From Bidens hawaiensis (Eukaryota; Streptophyta; Magnoliopsida; Asterales; Asteraceae): a stretch of DNA of 64,000 nt. Under the pieces are notes generated by a model. The model was not told the origin of the DNA and did no database searches. It saw nothing but the letters and a program-made list of their open reading frames with translations. Position 1 is the stretch's first letter; each line of letters begins with the position of its first letter. Position numbers and translations under genes: made by a program. The stretch is taken from positions 310,001 to 374,000 of the forward strand of contig JAIQDT010000674.1 of NCBI GenBank assembly GCA_021521415.1. Direction: 5' to 3'. Shown piece by piece: positions 1-10,645 of the stretch.

Positions 1-202
1 AGAGGATGACTCTCTGGTGTGACTCATAGTGGGACGAAAACTCGAGTGGGCTTAGGGTTTGAACTGATAATCTTTGTACAAGACCGAACTCAAATCTTTC
101 ATTGGCAATATTCAACCAAAACTTTTCTGGTTATCCTTTTTTTTTCCAATGTTATTTTCTGGACAGTCTATGTGAAATCATTTTTGTCTTAGTCGAATTT
201 CA
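1..202. other. unclassified spacer
   Basis: No gene is supported. The 62-codon reading frame starting at 102 has no recognisable domain and overlaps a Helitron terminus, so I treat it as chance. Confidence 0.5.
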
Positions 203-245
203 TCTACCTATACTAATAAAAGAAAATAATGAAGATGACGTGTCA
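203..245 (+). mobile_element. Helitron 5' terminus
   Basis: The sequence TCTACCTATACTAATAAAAG begins at 203 directly after an A. This is the usual start of plant Helitrons (A|TC insertion, then an AT-rich TACTAATAAA block). It closely resembles the 5' end of the complete minus-strand Helitron that ends at 54863 (TCTACCTATTCTAATAAAG). I could not find a matching hairpin plus CTRR 3' end, so the extent of this copy is unknown. Confidence 0.6.
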
Positions 246-892
246 GATCCATATTCTTTCTTGGCTAAATTTTCCCGCTCAAATTCCTAATATATATTTA
301 TAGACATTTTAAGAACTTTCCATATTATAAATAAAGATTATATATTCTAAAATTGGATAATTCCTTATAAAACAAATAACTTGGACAATTCCTTATAAAA
401 CAAATAACGTTTAACGCAATTTACATGTGAAAATATAAACCTAAAATTGGAATTGAAATATTTAACCAATTTCAGTTTAATTTATAATATATAATAATGT
501 CATGCATAATAATATAAAAAAATGTACCAACAATAATAATAATATATGATTTCTTACATTACGTGTACATTTAAAAATTAAATCATTTTTCTTAATATTT
601 TAATTTTTTTTAAATATTTATATTTTGTAACATAACAACTAAAACATGAATACAAATATATTATCTAATTTAAAAAATATTTTCATATGTAAAAGCAGAT
701 TTACATAAAAAAAAGAATTTTAGGGATTTGTGGCATTAATAGCTGATCAACCCAATATTTATTTAATATAACAAAATTTGAATTGTTTCTAAAAATTCTA
801 TTTAGTTTTTTTATTTGTTTCAAATAATTTATTGTATTAATTTGCACATTGACAAATTCCATGTAATACATTAGATCTAAAGATTGTTTTAA
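246..892. other. AT-rich sequence with a 28-bp tandem duplication
   Basis: Very AT-rich, with no coding signal. A unit of about 28 bp (TTGGAYAATTCCTTATAAAA followed by CAAATAAC) occurs twice at about 353-412. It may be the body of the Helitron that starts at 203. Confidence 0.5.
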
Positions 893-1255
893 TTATATAT
901 ATATATAGAGAGAGAGAGAGAGGTGAGATCAAATGAAAACTCTTCCTAAAAAGAAACTTAAAAACTCTTAAAGAATTATTTTTAACCTTTTTTAAAAAAT
1001 TCTTTTGAAGCTTCTTGTTTTTCCATTATTCTTATATGTGGATGGAATCGTTGGACGTTGCCGGATTGTTGAACGGTAATGGTGAAGGTGGACGGAATCG
1101 ATGGGAGCAGCGGTGGAACGAAAACCGGCTCGCCGTTGTTGTTGCTCGCTATTCTGATTGGAGAACCCTAGATTGCTAGGTGAAATCGACGTTCCACAGC
1201 CTCGCGTATGTAATGTACGATAAAGGATTATTGTATTGGATCCTTTATCTATCAA
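893..1255. repeat. TA/GA microsatellite-bounded segment
   Basis: A (TA)n then (GA)n tract leads into TGAGATCAAATGAAAACTC, the kind of terminus seen in the neighbouring MITEs. The segment ends at a second (TA)n tract near 1257. Its centre is unusually GC-rich. I do not see a convincing matching terminal inverted repeat. The minus-strand frame across it has no recognisable domain. Confidence 0.35.
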
Positions 1256-1278
1256 TCTATATATATATATATATATAT

Positions 1279-1522
1279 GGATAGGTTATTGTAAAAAGAC
1301 AATGTTTTCTAGAAATAGTAAGAATATTTATGGGCTGTTAGATTAGGGGATCCAAGGGTTGAGATTTAAAATTACCAAAAACCGACATAATTTTCTAGAA
1401 TTACTCTTTCAGCTTTATAACCGACATAGTTTCCTAAAATTGTTCTTTAACCATAATTTATAATGCCACATGTCAAAAAATTATTGGTTCTTAGGAAACT
1501 CTTTATTGTTATTTGAACCCTT

Positions 1523-1525
<3 letters not shown>
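1279..1525. mobile_element. probable MITE between TA microsatellites
   Basis: About 247 bp bounded by (AT)n on both sides, beginning GGATAGGTTATTG and ending in the complement of GAAAAGGGTTCAAATAACAA. The inverted similarity of the ends is weak. The call rests mostly on the same microsatellite setting as the two clearer MITEs that follow. Confidence 0.4.
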
Positions 1526-1554
<29 letters not shown>

Positions 1555-1556
<2 letters not shown>

Positions 1557-1891
1557 GAGATTTCAAATGAGAACCCCTTTGAGTTTTAAGAACTCGAAAG
1601 AACTCAACGTAACGATTTTTTTTTTCGAATTTTTTTACACATGCGTAATATATGTAGGTTACATATACGTAAAAATATTACATAATTTTTTACGCACCGA
1701 GTTGACTTTTTACCCATGTGTAACGGACGTAAAAGTTTGTGCAATCCTTTACATATTTATTCTCTCTCCTACTTTGACTTTTTGGTCAGATTTAATTTCA
1801 ACCACATATTTCAATCCATTTAATTAAATGTGTGGCCAAGAATTGATCTTAAGTTCTTAAAACTCAACATGGTTCTCAAAATATCCCTCCC
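1555..1891 (+). mobile_element. TA-flanked foldback MITE (copy 1)
   Basis: The ends form an imperfect terminal inverted repeat: GGGAGATTTCAAATGAGAACC at the left against GGTTCTCAAAATATCCCTCCC at the right. Both sides lie in (TA)n, so a TA or microsatellite target duplication is likely. A reverse-complement copy of the whole element lies at 51415-51741, which confirms the boundaries. Superfamily is uncertain; a TA target would fit Tc1/mariner-type MITEs. It has no coding capacity. Confidence 0.8.
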
Positions 1892-1924
1892 ATATATATA
1901 TATATATATATATTTATTTATATA

Positions 1925-2246
1925 GGGTAAGGTTAAAATAAAAACCCACTTGAGTTGTGAAAACCCGCAAAAACCCTATGTAACATCGTTTTTTTTTACA
2001 TGCAATATATGTTGTAACATTTAATACAAAATATCAAAACATCAAAAAAAATTGTTTTGCTATTTTTATTATTTTTACTAATTTTTATATATGTTTTCAG
2101 GAGAGAGAAAAAGTTATATCTATATTTACATTTTTATTCACTTTAATTGTGGATCACAAGATTTAAACATTAATTAAAAACATGTAGTTGAGAATGAGTT
2201 TCTAGAGTTTTCACAACTCAAGTAAGTTTTCATTTTATACTTAGCC
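1925..2246. mobile_element. TA-flanked MITE with ~40-bp inverted ends
   Basis: The left end GGGTAAGGTTAAAATAAAAA and the reverse complement of the right end (GGCTAAGTATAAAATGAAAA) pair over roughly 42 bp, including a shared ACTTGAGTTGTGAAAAC block. (TA)n flanks both sides. Non-coding. Confidence 0.75.
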
Positions 2247-2259
2247 TATATATATATCA

Positions 2260-3445
2260 AAAAGCGGTAAACACCCATCTTTCACTAGTCATTGTATTTA
2301 AGGCTTAACGAGTTGTAATATAAGCTTCGATGGTTGTACATTTGAATATCATGCTTCGATATCCTCTCTGTTTCTTCTTAGCTCATCTTCTTATGTCAAT
2401 GGCCTATCTCTCTCTGTTATTGTCTCCGACCTCCGACGGCTCACATTGCCTCACCATGGATATCGGTTTTCCTCACCCAATCTGGACGTTGGGCGTTGGT
2501 TTTGATTACACCCCTTTCACCATATTTTGGGTGAATATAATGTGTGCTTTGGTTTTGAACTGTCATGATTTTACACCACGTTCTTTGCATGTATTTCTTT
2601 TAAAGAGAAACAAAGGGAAAGCGGGAGTGCCTTGCCTCTATTCTGACTAACGTTAGATGCAGTGCACATGAGGTGTTCGATGAAATTCACTATATATGTC
2701 AGTTTGGGTGTTCGGTGCACATGCGGCTGTGATCACATAAGGTGTTCATACTTCGCAGATTCAATTTTTCTTTCATACATCAATTGGTCTTTACTTTTTT
2801 ATGTATAGCACCGATTGATGATGACTCGGAATCGCCCTCAGAAAACGAGCAGGAAAGAAAAGGTGTGTTAATATAATCGACGATTTTGTTATTTTATTTT
2901 ATTAGTTATTCCCCTTTTGTGTTAATTTAGTGAATATTGATTGTGTATGCAATAATGATTTTGTTCTTCATTGACTGGTTATCTAGACCATTGTCGTTTG
3001 TGGTTTACTTATCTTTGGTTGTTCGTTGGCTTTTTGAACATGGTAATTACATGTGTTTCTCCACTAAATTATTTATTAGAGTTTTCGGTTTGATAATTTA
3101 TATGTTATCTAATTCTTACACGATATGTTCAGTAGGGTTGAAGATGGCTTTGGGAATTTCTTGATTGATTATCAAACTTCTAATAGAACAGTATATCTTC
3201 CTCAGTTTCTTACATCAAGTATTTAATTTTTAAGAATGGGAAAACTATGTTATTTATGTACTATTATTATTGATATCATTTTGTAGTGTGATAAGCTAAA
3301 AGAGCATGACACTTTTGTATGGGAAAGTCCTGCATCAGTAATTAACAAACCCAAATACACTATTGGGATGTTATCAGATCCATACAGATCCATCTGCAGC
3401 TCCCCAAATACACTATTGGGATGTTATCAGATCCACCTGCAGCTC
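2260..3445. other. unclassified, possibly gene-fragment sequence
   Basis: A 106-codon frame (2330-2650, plus) has a hydrophobic start but no recognised domain. The stretch at 2660-2750 (the GTGTTCGATGAAAT and TTCGGTGCAC words) resembles sequence at 11045-11130 inside the Helitron at 7521-12533, suggesting shared Helitron-type content. An imperfect duplication of about 60 bp (CCAAATACACTATTGGGATG, two copies) lies at 3351-3440. Confidence 0.4.
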
Positions 3446-5042
3446 TGTAACGCCCATAAATAAACGAAAAATTTTACATCTATTTTTTTTTTCAAAACGA
3501 TTTAAACTACAACAAAGTCAAAATATCTTAACGTTCTTACATAACATAGTAAATATATTAACAAAATGCGGAAGCAACAGAGACGAATCTTATGTTCGGT
3601 TCGCATCACAACTTGATCTCCTTCTGCCTGGTCATGAGAGTTTAGTTACCTAATTAATGCAACAACAAAACGTTTAGTAATTTTATAAACGAGTCATCGA
3701 CTCCGAAGTATAAAATAGTAAATCTATAAAGTTCGCTTGTCGCGTAGCGCGATGGATTTTTATTTTTTTTTATTTGGAACCAAGCCATCACATAGCATGA
3801 CAAGTTCTTGTTTTTCTTTCCATTCTTAATTTCGGTTACTAACCCCAATTATTTGGCCTGTTAAGGCATTTTCGTCATTAACGAATTCTCTTAATCTCTT
3901 AAAGAGTTATCTTAATTCTTTCAATCATAACACACTTTATGATTGGTAAATAATCCCACCTCGGCTTCTATGATTCATGGTCGTATATGCCTTGGTTTAA
4001 AATTTTGATGTCAGTCCAAGGCCATATATACCATAGAGGACCCGTTTAATTCATTCTTGTGATATCCATCACCTATGAATGAACCCGATGCTATAGTCCA
4101 ATTCCCCATGGTCATAGCCATGTTGTTTTACTTAGGGTATCACCTTCGCCGTTATGACTCCATGAGTCATTTACGCCCTGGTTTCAACAAGCCCTTTGTT
4201 TTAACTCCTTTTTAAGTTCATTGTTCATTGTTTAAACTTACTCCACATTTCAATATTAAGCATTATGTCAAGATAACTACATTGGCATATAATTTAACAT
4301 AAATAAACGCGCTAACTAGCCATGTACCTTAAAGTTTTCCTTTTAGCTTTGTGTCCCTTTGGTTCGATCTTTTAGGTTGCCACTTGAGTTGCCTACTATT
4401 TACAACCAGGTTATACATTAGGATCACTTCCTTCTTTTTTTTATACCTTTTTCATTAACATACCTATATTTACCCAAGGAGATCATATCCGTCCCCTTAT
4501 GGCATGTTTGACATTAAACTTCTCATTCAAGCATTTCATCAAACACCTTATAGGCGTGAAAAAGTTATCATTCGTAGGAAAATTTTTATAACTTTTTACC
4601 ATTCATATAATCTTAGTTTTATTCAAACTCACAACAATCAGTTTTCATATAAACCCAAATCCAAAATAACCTAATACACTATCTTTTGTTCATAAAATTG
4701 GGGTTCTTCACCATATGGTTAGAACTCACCTCATAGAAGATTTGGACATTAACCAACAAATGATTTGTGCCAAATAATTCACAATTTCAACACTTATAAC
4801 TATTTTAAGCATACATGTACTATCATATGATCACAGACCCTTTGCTAATTGTAAGCATTCTACTTGTCCCCTTTTACTAAAGTTAGCATATTTGATTATT
4901 AAGATATACCTTATGATCACCAAGTTGAGATGATCACAACCCTACTCACATGTAAGGCTTTATCACCTAATTTGCCTATCAACTTGAGGAATTTGAAGAG
5001 CAAGGGTTTCTCCCCTCTTGTTCTTCTCCCTGATGATCGAAC
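3446..5042 (-). mobile_element. possible LTR (start recognised, end not found)
   Basis: TGTAACGCCCATAAATAAAC at 3446, followed about 120 bp later by a GCGGAAGCAACAG block, resembles one terminus of many plant LTRs of the TGTAACGCCC...GCGGAAGC kind. I found no matching terminus or target duplication, so the right-hand limit is arbitrary. Confidence 0.35.
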
Positions 5043-5046
5043 ATAC

Positions 5047-5072
5047 GTGTGTGTGTGTGTGTGTGTGTGTGT
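5047..5072. repeat. (TG)n microsatellite
   Basis: About 13 consecutive GT units. Confidence 0.9.
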
Positions 5073-5202
5073 TTTAATCCATTTTATAATTTACAGGTTT
5101 TAGTTTGATTTTCAACGTGTTTTAGCCCCTATAATTTAGTTAGTATTTAAAATACAACCTTTAACCTGTTTTATCACATTTTGTAGTTAACTAGGTTAAC
5201 TG

Positions 5203-5342
5203 CTTGGCTTTCTAGCTCTGTTTGGCTTGCTAGGTCTGCTCGGCTTGCTAGGCCTACTTGGCTTGCTAGGTCTGTTTATCTTGCTAGGTCTGCTTGGCTT
5301 GCTAGGCCTGCTTGACTTTCCAGGTCTGTTTGGCTTGCTAGG
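5203..5342. repeat. ~20-bp minisatellite
   Basis: Six to seven imperfect copies of a unit like GGCTTGCTAGGTCTGCTT, ending exactly where the LTR at 5343 begins. The LTR element appears to have inserted into, or truncated, this array. Confidence 0.8.
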
Positions 5343-5768
5343 TGATGTGCTGAAAGCAGTCTATAAAAACTTAACCTAACCTAGATATTCTAGTTTTAAA
5401 TTTATAAACCTATACTCTCCTAATGCTAGACCACTAGACAAGCAAGTGTACCTATCAACTGTGGTAAAGCCTAATGAAGTCCAGGATATCAAAACCAAAG
5501 GACACTAGCGACGCCTAAACTATACTCTAACTAATAACTTAAATAAAAAGATTTAATTGATTTTTATGTTTTTTTAATTAACTTTAAACTAAAGAATACT
5601 TAAACTAACACTAACACTGACATTAACAGACTTTTAACTCAATTATCTAGACGAACTCAAATATAGGAGAAACACTACCTAGGTTTAGAATCCTACTTGT
5701 GAACCTAGGATCTCTCTCGGCTATGGTAACTATGATGGAACCAAGATCTTAAAAGACGACACCCTTAG

Positions 5769-6038
5769 TGTAACACCCTAGGCAAATCCCACAACGGCCG
5801 TGGACAGGAGAGATCTTTGGTTCATAAGTAAATGTCCTACCTCTTAAATCACCAACGCGTTTTGGGCTTAATGGTAGTGGACGAGAGGAGAGCTCCACAG
5901 TTAAGCGTGCTTAGGTGGGAGTAGTAGCAGGATGGGTGACCTCCTAGGAAGTCTCCACCTGGGCAACCAAAAACAAATCCGTGAGCTCTTCGTGGGCAAA
6001 GCGGACAATATTGGTGGTGCGAGGGGCCGGATGTTACA
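5769..6038 (+). mobile_element. Cassandra 5' LTR with 5S rRNA-like promoter
   Basis: Contains a 5S rRNA-like block at about 5882-5962 (CAGTTAAGCGTGCTT then GGATGGGTGACCTCC). These are the A-box and C-box regions of the 5S gene internal promoter used by TFIIIA and RNA polymerase III. The 5' third of 5S rRNA is not clearly kept. Confidence 0.93.
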
Positions 6039-6208
6039 AGTGGTATCAGAGCCACTCCTGTGCCGTTTGGGATGGTGGGGCAAACCTCATCAGAGACAGT
6101 GGGTCCCCGAGGGTATCGCGAGGTACACCTTAGGCGAATCCCACATCCTGGATTGGATGGTGGGGCAAACCTCATCGAGGACGATGAGTCCAAAGGGGGG
6201 GGGGTGTT

Positions 6209-6478
6209 TGTAACACCCTAGGCAAATCCCACATCGGCCGTGGACAGGAGAGATCTTTGGTTCATAAGTAAATGTCCTGCCTCTTAAATCACCAACGCGT
6301 TTTGGGCTTAATGGTAGTGGATGAGAGGAGAGCTCCACAGTTAAGCGTGCTTAGGTGGGAATAGTAGCAGGATGGGTGACCTCCTGGGAAGTCTCCACCT
6401 AGGCAACCAAAAACAAATCCGTGAGCTCTTCGTTGGCAAAGCGGACAATATTGGTGGTGCGAGGGGCCGGATGTTACA
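6209..6478 (+). mobile_element. Cassandra 3' LTR
   Basis: Same length as the 5' LTR with only a handful of substitutions (for example GTCCTACC versus GTCCTGCC, and CTCCTAGG versus CTCCTGGG). The 5S-derived A- and C-box words are retained. Confidence 0.93.
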
Positions 6479-8241
6479 CTTAGACAACCTAGTGGATCCC
6501 TGATCATTCTTCGGGTGTGACCTAAAAGGAAACCCTAAAGAGCATGTAAACTACGGTTGGTTAGATTACCTCTTAGTCTCTCCAACAATACTAAAGTACC
6601 CTAAAAGACAGATTACCTGTCAGTCTCACTATCTCAATACATCATAAAGTATAAGGGGTAACCTAAGAACAACTGATAAGACACGGAATTACAATGAAAA
6701 TAGGGAAATCTAGGAAACCTCATGTCAGAGCGTTCTAGCCTAAACACCTAATCCCAAGGACAACTCGACTATCTATTGCCTCTCAGTCTCTAGATAGGTA
6801 GAATATAAAGCCCTAACAAATCACCAATTAATGTTTCTATGGATTACTATGTCTAGCAAAACCATAAAATAATCACAAACACACATAAAGCGCCTAAATA
6901 TGAGTCTATAACTGAAAGACTTGCAAAAAGACACATACAGAACAAAGATCAATAATAAATCAAAATTATATATGCAAACCATCAAATCAATTGTAAAAAG
7001 ATTCTTTACTTTAGTATTATCCAACATTAGAAACCATAAACCAATAAAAATCCTCAAATCACAAAGTAGTCATAAAAAACCGAGGGGGTTTAGCCAACAA
7101 CCGTACTCAAGAGTAAAACATAATAGTTAGGTTCAAACACGGAATTCATAATGAAAATAATAAATTCAAACCAGAAACTAGTGTTATGAACGAGTAGGTG
7201 TTGAGCCCCAGAATTATGTGCAGCTGTTAAAACTCATTTTTTATAACTGTCGTGGTACCCTGCTAAAATCTCCTCTTCCTTAAACATAAATATGTTGCAG
7301 ACCTCCTTGCTGTTGTGTGTAGGTTTTTTTTTCTTTTTATTCCCTAGTCCGTCAACGATGTCCTGAGTATGGTGGACTTGCACAAAAACAGCCCAAAATC
7401 AATTTTGCTATTAATCGAAGCCCAATTGGTTGACATGGTAGCTAATCCATCTAATCTTGTTGTATTCCCAGATCACACCTGATTAAATAAATGTTGCATA
7501 ACTAAATGCTCACCTACTTATTATACTATATATTAATTTTGAACTTTGTTGATAAGATTGGTGCATTTGGTATTGTACATGATGCTTTAAAGGTTGCGAC
7601 TATTGCTTTAAAAGTTGTAAGTATTGCACTGTCTTTTGTACTTATTCATATGGCTTACACATGTCTTGATACTTTAGACCTGTCTCACCACATTTACATA
7701 TGTTCCCTGCCAACATTTTATTGACAACGGTCTTTCTGTATCTTCATGCTATGCCATCCTCTTCCACGATGCACTCTCTCTTTCTCTCTCTCTCTCTCTT
7801 GGTCTTAACCGGCGACAAAGCCTCTGCCACCATCGTCATCGTAGGTGCTGCTGTGTTGAACCACCACCATCGTTATCATTATCATCGTCAGCATTAGTTC
7901 CACCCTTTTCAACAGCCATCGCTATCATTTGTGACGTACAGATTGTTCAAACACACGTGGCACTATTAAGTGACCATAATGTCATTAATTCGTTTAAAAC
8001 CAAGTACACAAGTTCAAGTAAACAATTACAACCAATTCAATGATAGACATTTATTACAATTTATTGATTATTTTGATAACCTAAAAACTAGTGTCTTCCT
8101 TTATGTCATCCTCTAATCACCGCACCTGTAGCATGCATATAAAATAAAGTCAACTACAAGTAGTTGGTGAGAATCAACACATTTTGTCATAATACATAAA
8201 AAGTATACAATTCTATGAACCGTGTAATCAACGCAAGTAAA

Positions 8242-8405
8242 GTCCTTTCCAATTGGTAACAACCAACATACTCGGGATATCGCACAACACACGCAAGGTC
8301 CTTTCCAGTTGAGGCCGATCAACGTACTCGGATAGCACGACGCACATAAGGTCCTTTCCAGTTGGGACAACCAGCGTACTCGGATAATAGCACAACGCAC
8401 ATAAG
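8242..8405. repeat. three ~55-bp tandem units
   Basis: GTCCTTTCCARTTG recurs at 8242, 8298 and 8351, each followed by a variant of ACTCGGATA...CACAACGCAC. The units lie inside the Helitron and account for the minus-strand frames there. Confidence 0.75.
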
Positions 8406-9112
8406 CAAGTAAACACAAGTCCATAATACGAATTGTAGTTTGAATAAGTAGTAATAGAAATCGTTTAAATAGGATATGCATACTACCCCCAAAATGTAAA
8501 ACGTTTAAAAAAAAAGAGGTGTGAAAAACTCACCTTTGCAATTGAAGCGAAAAGACTAAGAATAAATGAATGCGTCAAAAAACCCAAAGCAAACGATCCA
8601 ACCGAACTATAATAAATACAGCTTTAACGACTAAACGAACGATGTATTAGAGTTAAGTGTTGCGTAAATTACCTTAATTGGTATTTTATTGCTGTTTCTA
8701 TTAATTTTAAGGCTTGTATTAGGGTTAATATTGCACGAAGAGGTTAAATTTAAAATAAATACTTAAACGAAGAAGTTATGAAGTTTACATATTCAACGGT
8801 CTTTAATGTATACAATTCGAATTTTATATTTAAAGGTTCAACGATAAGATTTTTAACAAACTAAAGTTTACGCTTAATATTAACATCCATTTTTAGTTTA
8901 TGGTTTACGATAATGAAGGTTGGGTTTTTAAGTGTAAAAAAATAAATTATATTTTATATTTAATTTATAAAAATTTTATTTAGTTTAAAAATAGTTTAGT
9001 AGATTTATTATGATTTTTAATAGATTAAGATAATTAATAAATGAATAAATGGATGGCTGAAATAATTTAAAAAAAATATGTTGTCAGACATAGGTTTCAA
9101 ACCCGGTTATTT

Positions 9113-9204
9113 ACATTTAAATCAGAACATGTTAACCAATTGCTCTAGAGACTAAAGCATTTAAATCAAAACATGTTAACCAATTGCTCTAGAGACTATT
9201 CGTT
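9113..9204. repeat. 46-bp tandem duplication
   Basis: Two near-identical copies of a unit containing CATGTTAACCAATTGCTCTA, at about 9113 and 9159. The first copy is preceded by GGTTTCAAACCCGG, reminiscent of a decayed tRNA-type B box on the minus strand. Confidence 0.7.
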
Positions 9205-9289
9205 ATGATCATGTTTTCAATTACTTAAATACATTAACATTTCATAATATATTGATTATATATAACAAAAAGTATGTTTAAAAGCCGTA

Positions 9290-9352
9290 TGACCCGGGTT
9301 TCGAACCCAGGTCTTGGGTGCAACAAAGCCATAGACTAACCAGTTGGTCTAA
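9290..9352 (-). other. tRNA-like remnant (A/B-box type)
   Basis: Read on the minus strand, a TGGTTAGTCTATGG stretch followed about 25 bp later by GGGTTCGAAACCCGGG resembles the A and B boxes of an RNA polymerase III promoter. It does not fold as a complete tRNA and has no sensible anticodon arm that I can see. A SINE head or tRNA pseudogene is likely. Confidence 0.35.
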
Positions 9353-10510
9353 CAATTCTATTCAAGGTAGTGTGAATCCATTATTTATAAACAAACATTT
9401 CAATTAATCTTCTTCATTTGAAAACCCTAGCAATCTGATTTCTTTAATCTCATCCATGTATGGTTAGATTATGTTGGGGGGTTTTGTTATACGAGTGTAA
9501 GCGATTAAAAACCCTAAGCCAATTATCTGGAATAGTTGTTAATTGATGTCGAACAAGAACCTTGCCGGAATTGATTGTGACGAAGAATTTATAATAGCTA
9601 CGGTGTATTTCAGTGTGATTGAACGATATGAGCAAGTTTAAGCTGTACAATATCACTTATTGAGCCGTTGGATGATTAATTGTCGTAATTACGTGTTATG
9701 ATTTTTTATCCGGACGTTAGGGATTAATTCGGCCATTATTCCATGTTAATGCTTGTTATTATAGCCGATTAATGATAAACGTTAGTGGAGATGGACGTTG
9801 GGTTAATTAAAACTCGTTAATTTTGGCGTTTTGGGTTTGTTTTAATGTCACCGGAAAAATTCCATCGTCGCCGGCGGGTTCCGCTGGAAAAACGGGGCTC
9901 GGGGAAGAGGGTGGGGGGCCTGGGTATTATTTAGGTTATTATATTATTATTATTTTAAACCATATTTATATAAAGGTCCCTCTAGTTTAGTTTCTTTTTA
10001 AACATGTATTAAAGTTATAGTTACAATTCTAACCCTTTAAAGAATTAAATGTTATGAATGAACCTTCTAATATTTTATTATATTTAGATATTTATGAAAC
10101 AGGCCCGTGAAGCTCGAGCATCGATTATAACTTGTCGGAGTCTCGTCAATCATTTAAAAATAATAGAAAATGAACGAATAATATAGTTGAATCATCGAGA
10201 ATGAATTTATTAATGGATCTTAAATGAAATACATCGAAACGACCCAATGGGTCGGGTTAACGAAAACAAATCCGAATTCAAATACAAAAACAAAATTGAA
10301 GAATGTCACATCATTTCACCGTCTTCAACCACCACCATCTGAAAAACCCTAGGTGGTGTGCTGAAGGCAGGGTCCGGTGGTTGATGGTGTTGTGGCGGTG
10401 GTGTTGGAGACGATAGTAAAAGGGTGGGCGATGTGGTTGACCTACTGTTGTCGGGTTTCTGTTTGGAAACCCTAGGCGACGGTGGTGTTTATCAGTCTGT
10501 TGTTCCATCT

Positions 10511-10645
10511 GTCACTAAGTGGCGGTAGTTTGGTGGCCATGAAAACCCCTAATTGTAGACACCCTGGAATTGATTTTGTTTTATATATGATCATTGAGTT
10601 TCCAAACAATGTCACTAAGTGGCGGTAGTTTGGTGGCCATGAAGC
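10511..10645. repeat. ~100-bp spaced duplication
   Basis: A 33-bp block (GTCACTAAGTGGCGGTAGTT and following) occurs at 10511 and 10611. Nothing coding is recognised nearby. Confidence 0.7.

Larger units (their letters stand above)
5769..6478 (+). mobile_element. complete Cassandra-type TRIM retrotransposon
   Basis: A 710-bp terminal-repeat retrotransposon in miniature. It has two 270-bp LTRs (5769-6038 and 6209-6478) starting TGTAACACCC and ending ATGTTACA. A primer site TGGTATCAGAGCC at 6041 is complementary to initiator tRNA-Met. A purine run (AAAGGGGGGGGGG) lies just before the 3' LTR. A perfect 5-bp target duplication CTTAG occurs at 5764-5768 and 6479-6483. Each LTR carries 5S rRNA-derived sequence. 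It has no coding capacity, so it depends on other elements for mobility. The empty-site sequence is preserved in the other LTR copy near 17867. Confidence 0.95.

Noticed and set aside
1513..1827. 104-codon plus frame starting in the TA repeat
   Set aside because: It runs through a MITE whose reverse-complement copy at 51415 has no corresponding frame.
5882..5962. Possible 5S rRNA gene
   Set aside because: Only the A- to C-box part is present, embedded in an LTR with primer site and target duplication; it is a Cassandra element, not an rRNA locus.
5849..6507. Overlapping frames on both strands
   Set aside because: They fall inside the Cassandra LTRs, which are non-coding 5S-derived sequence.
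9290..9352. Intact tRNA gene on the minus strand
   Set aside because: Only the B-box arm is convincing; acceptor and anticodon stems do not pair.
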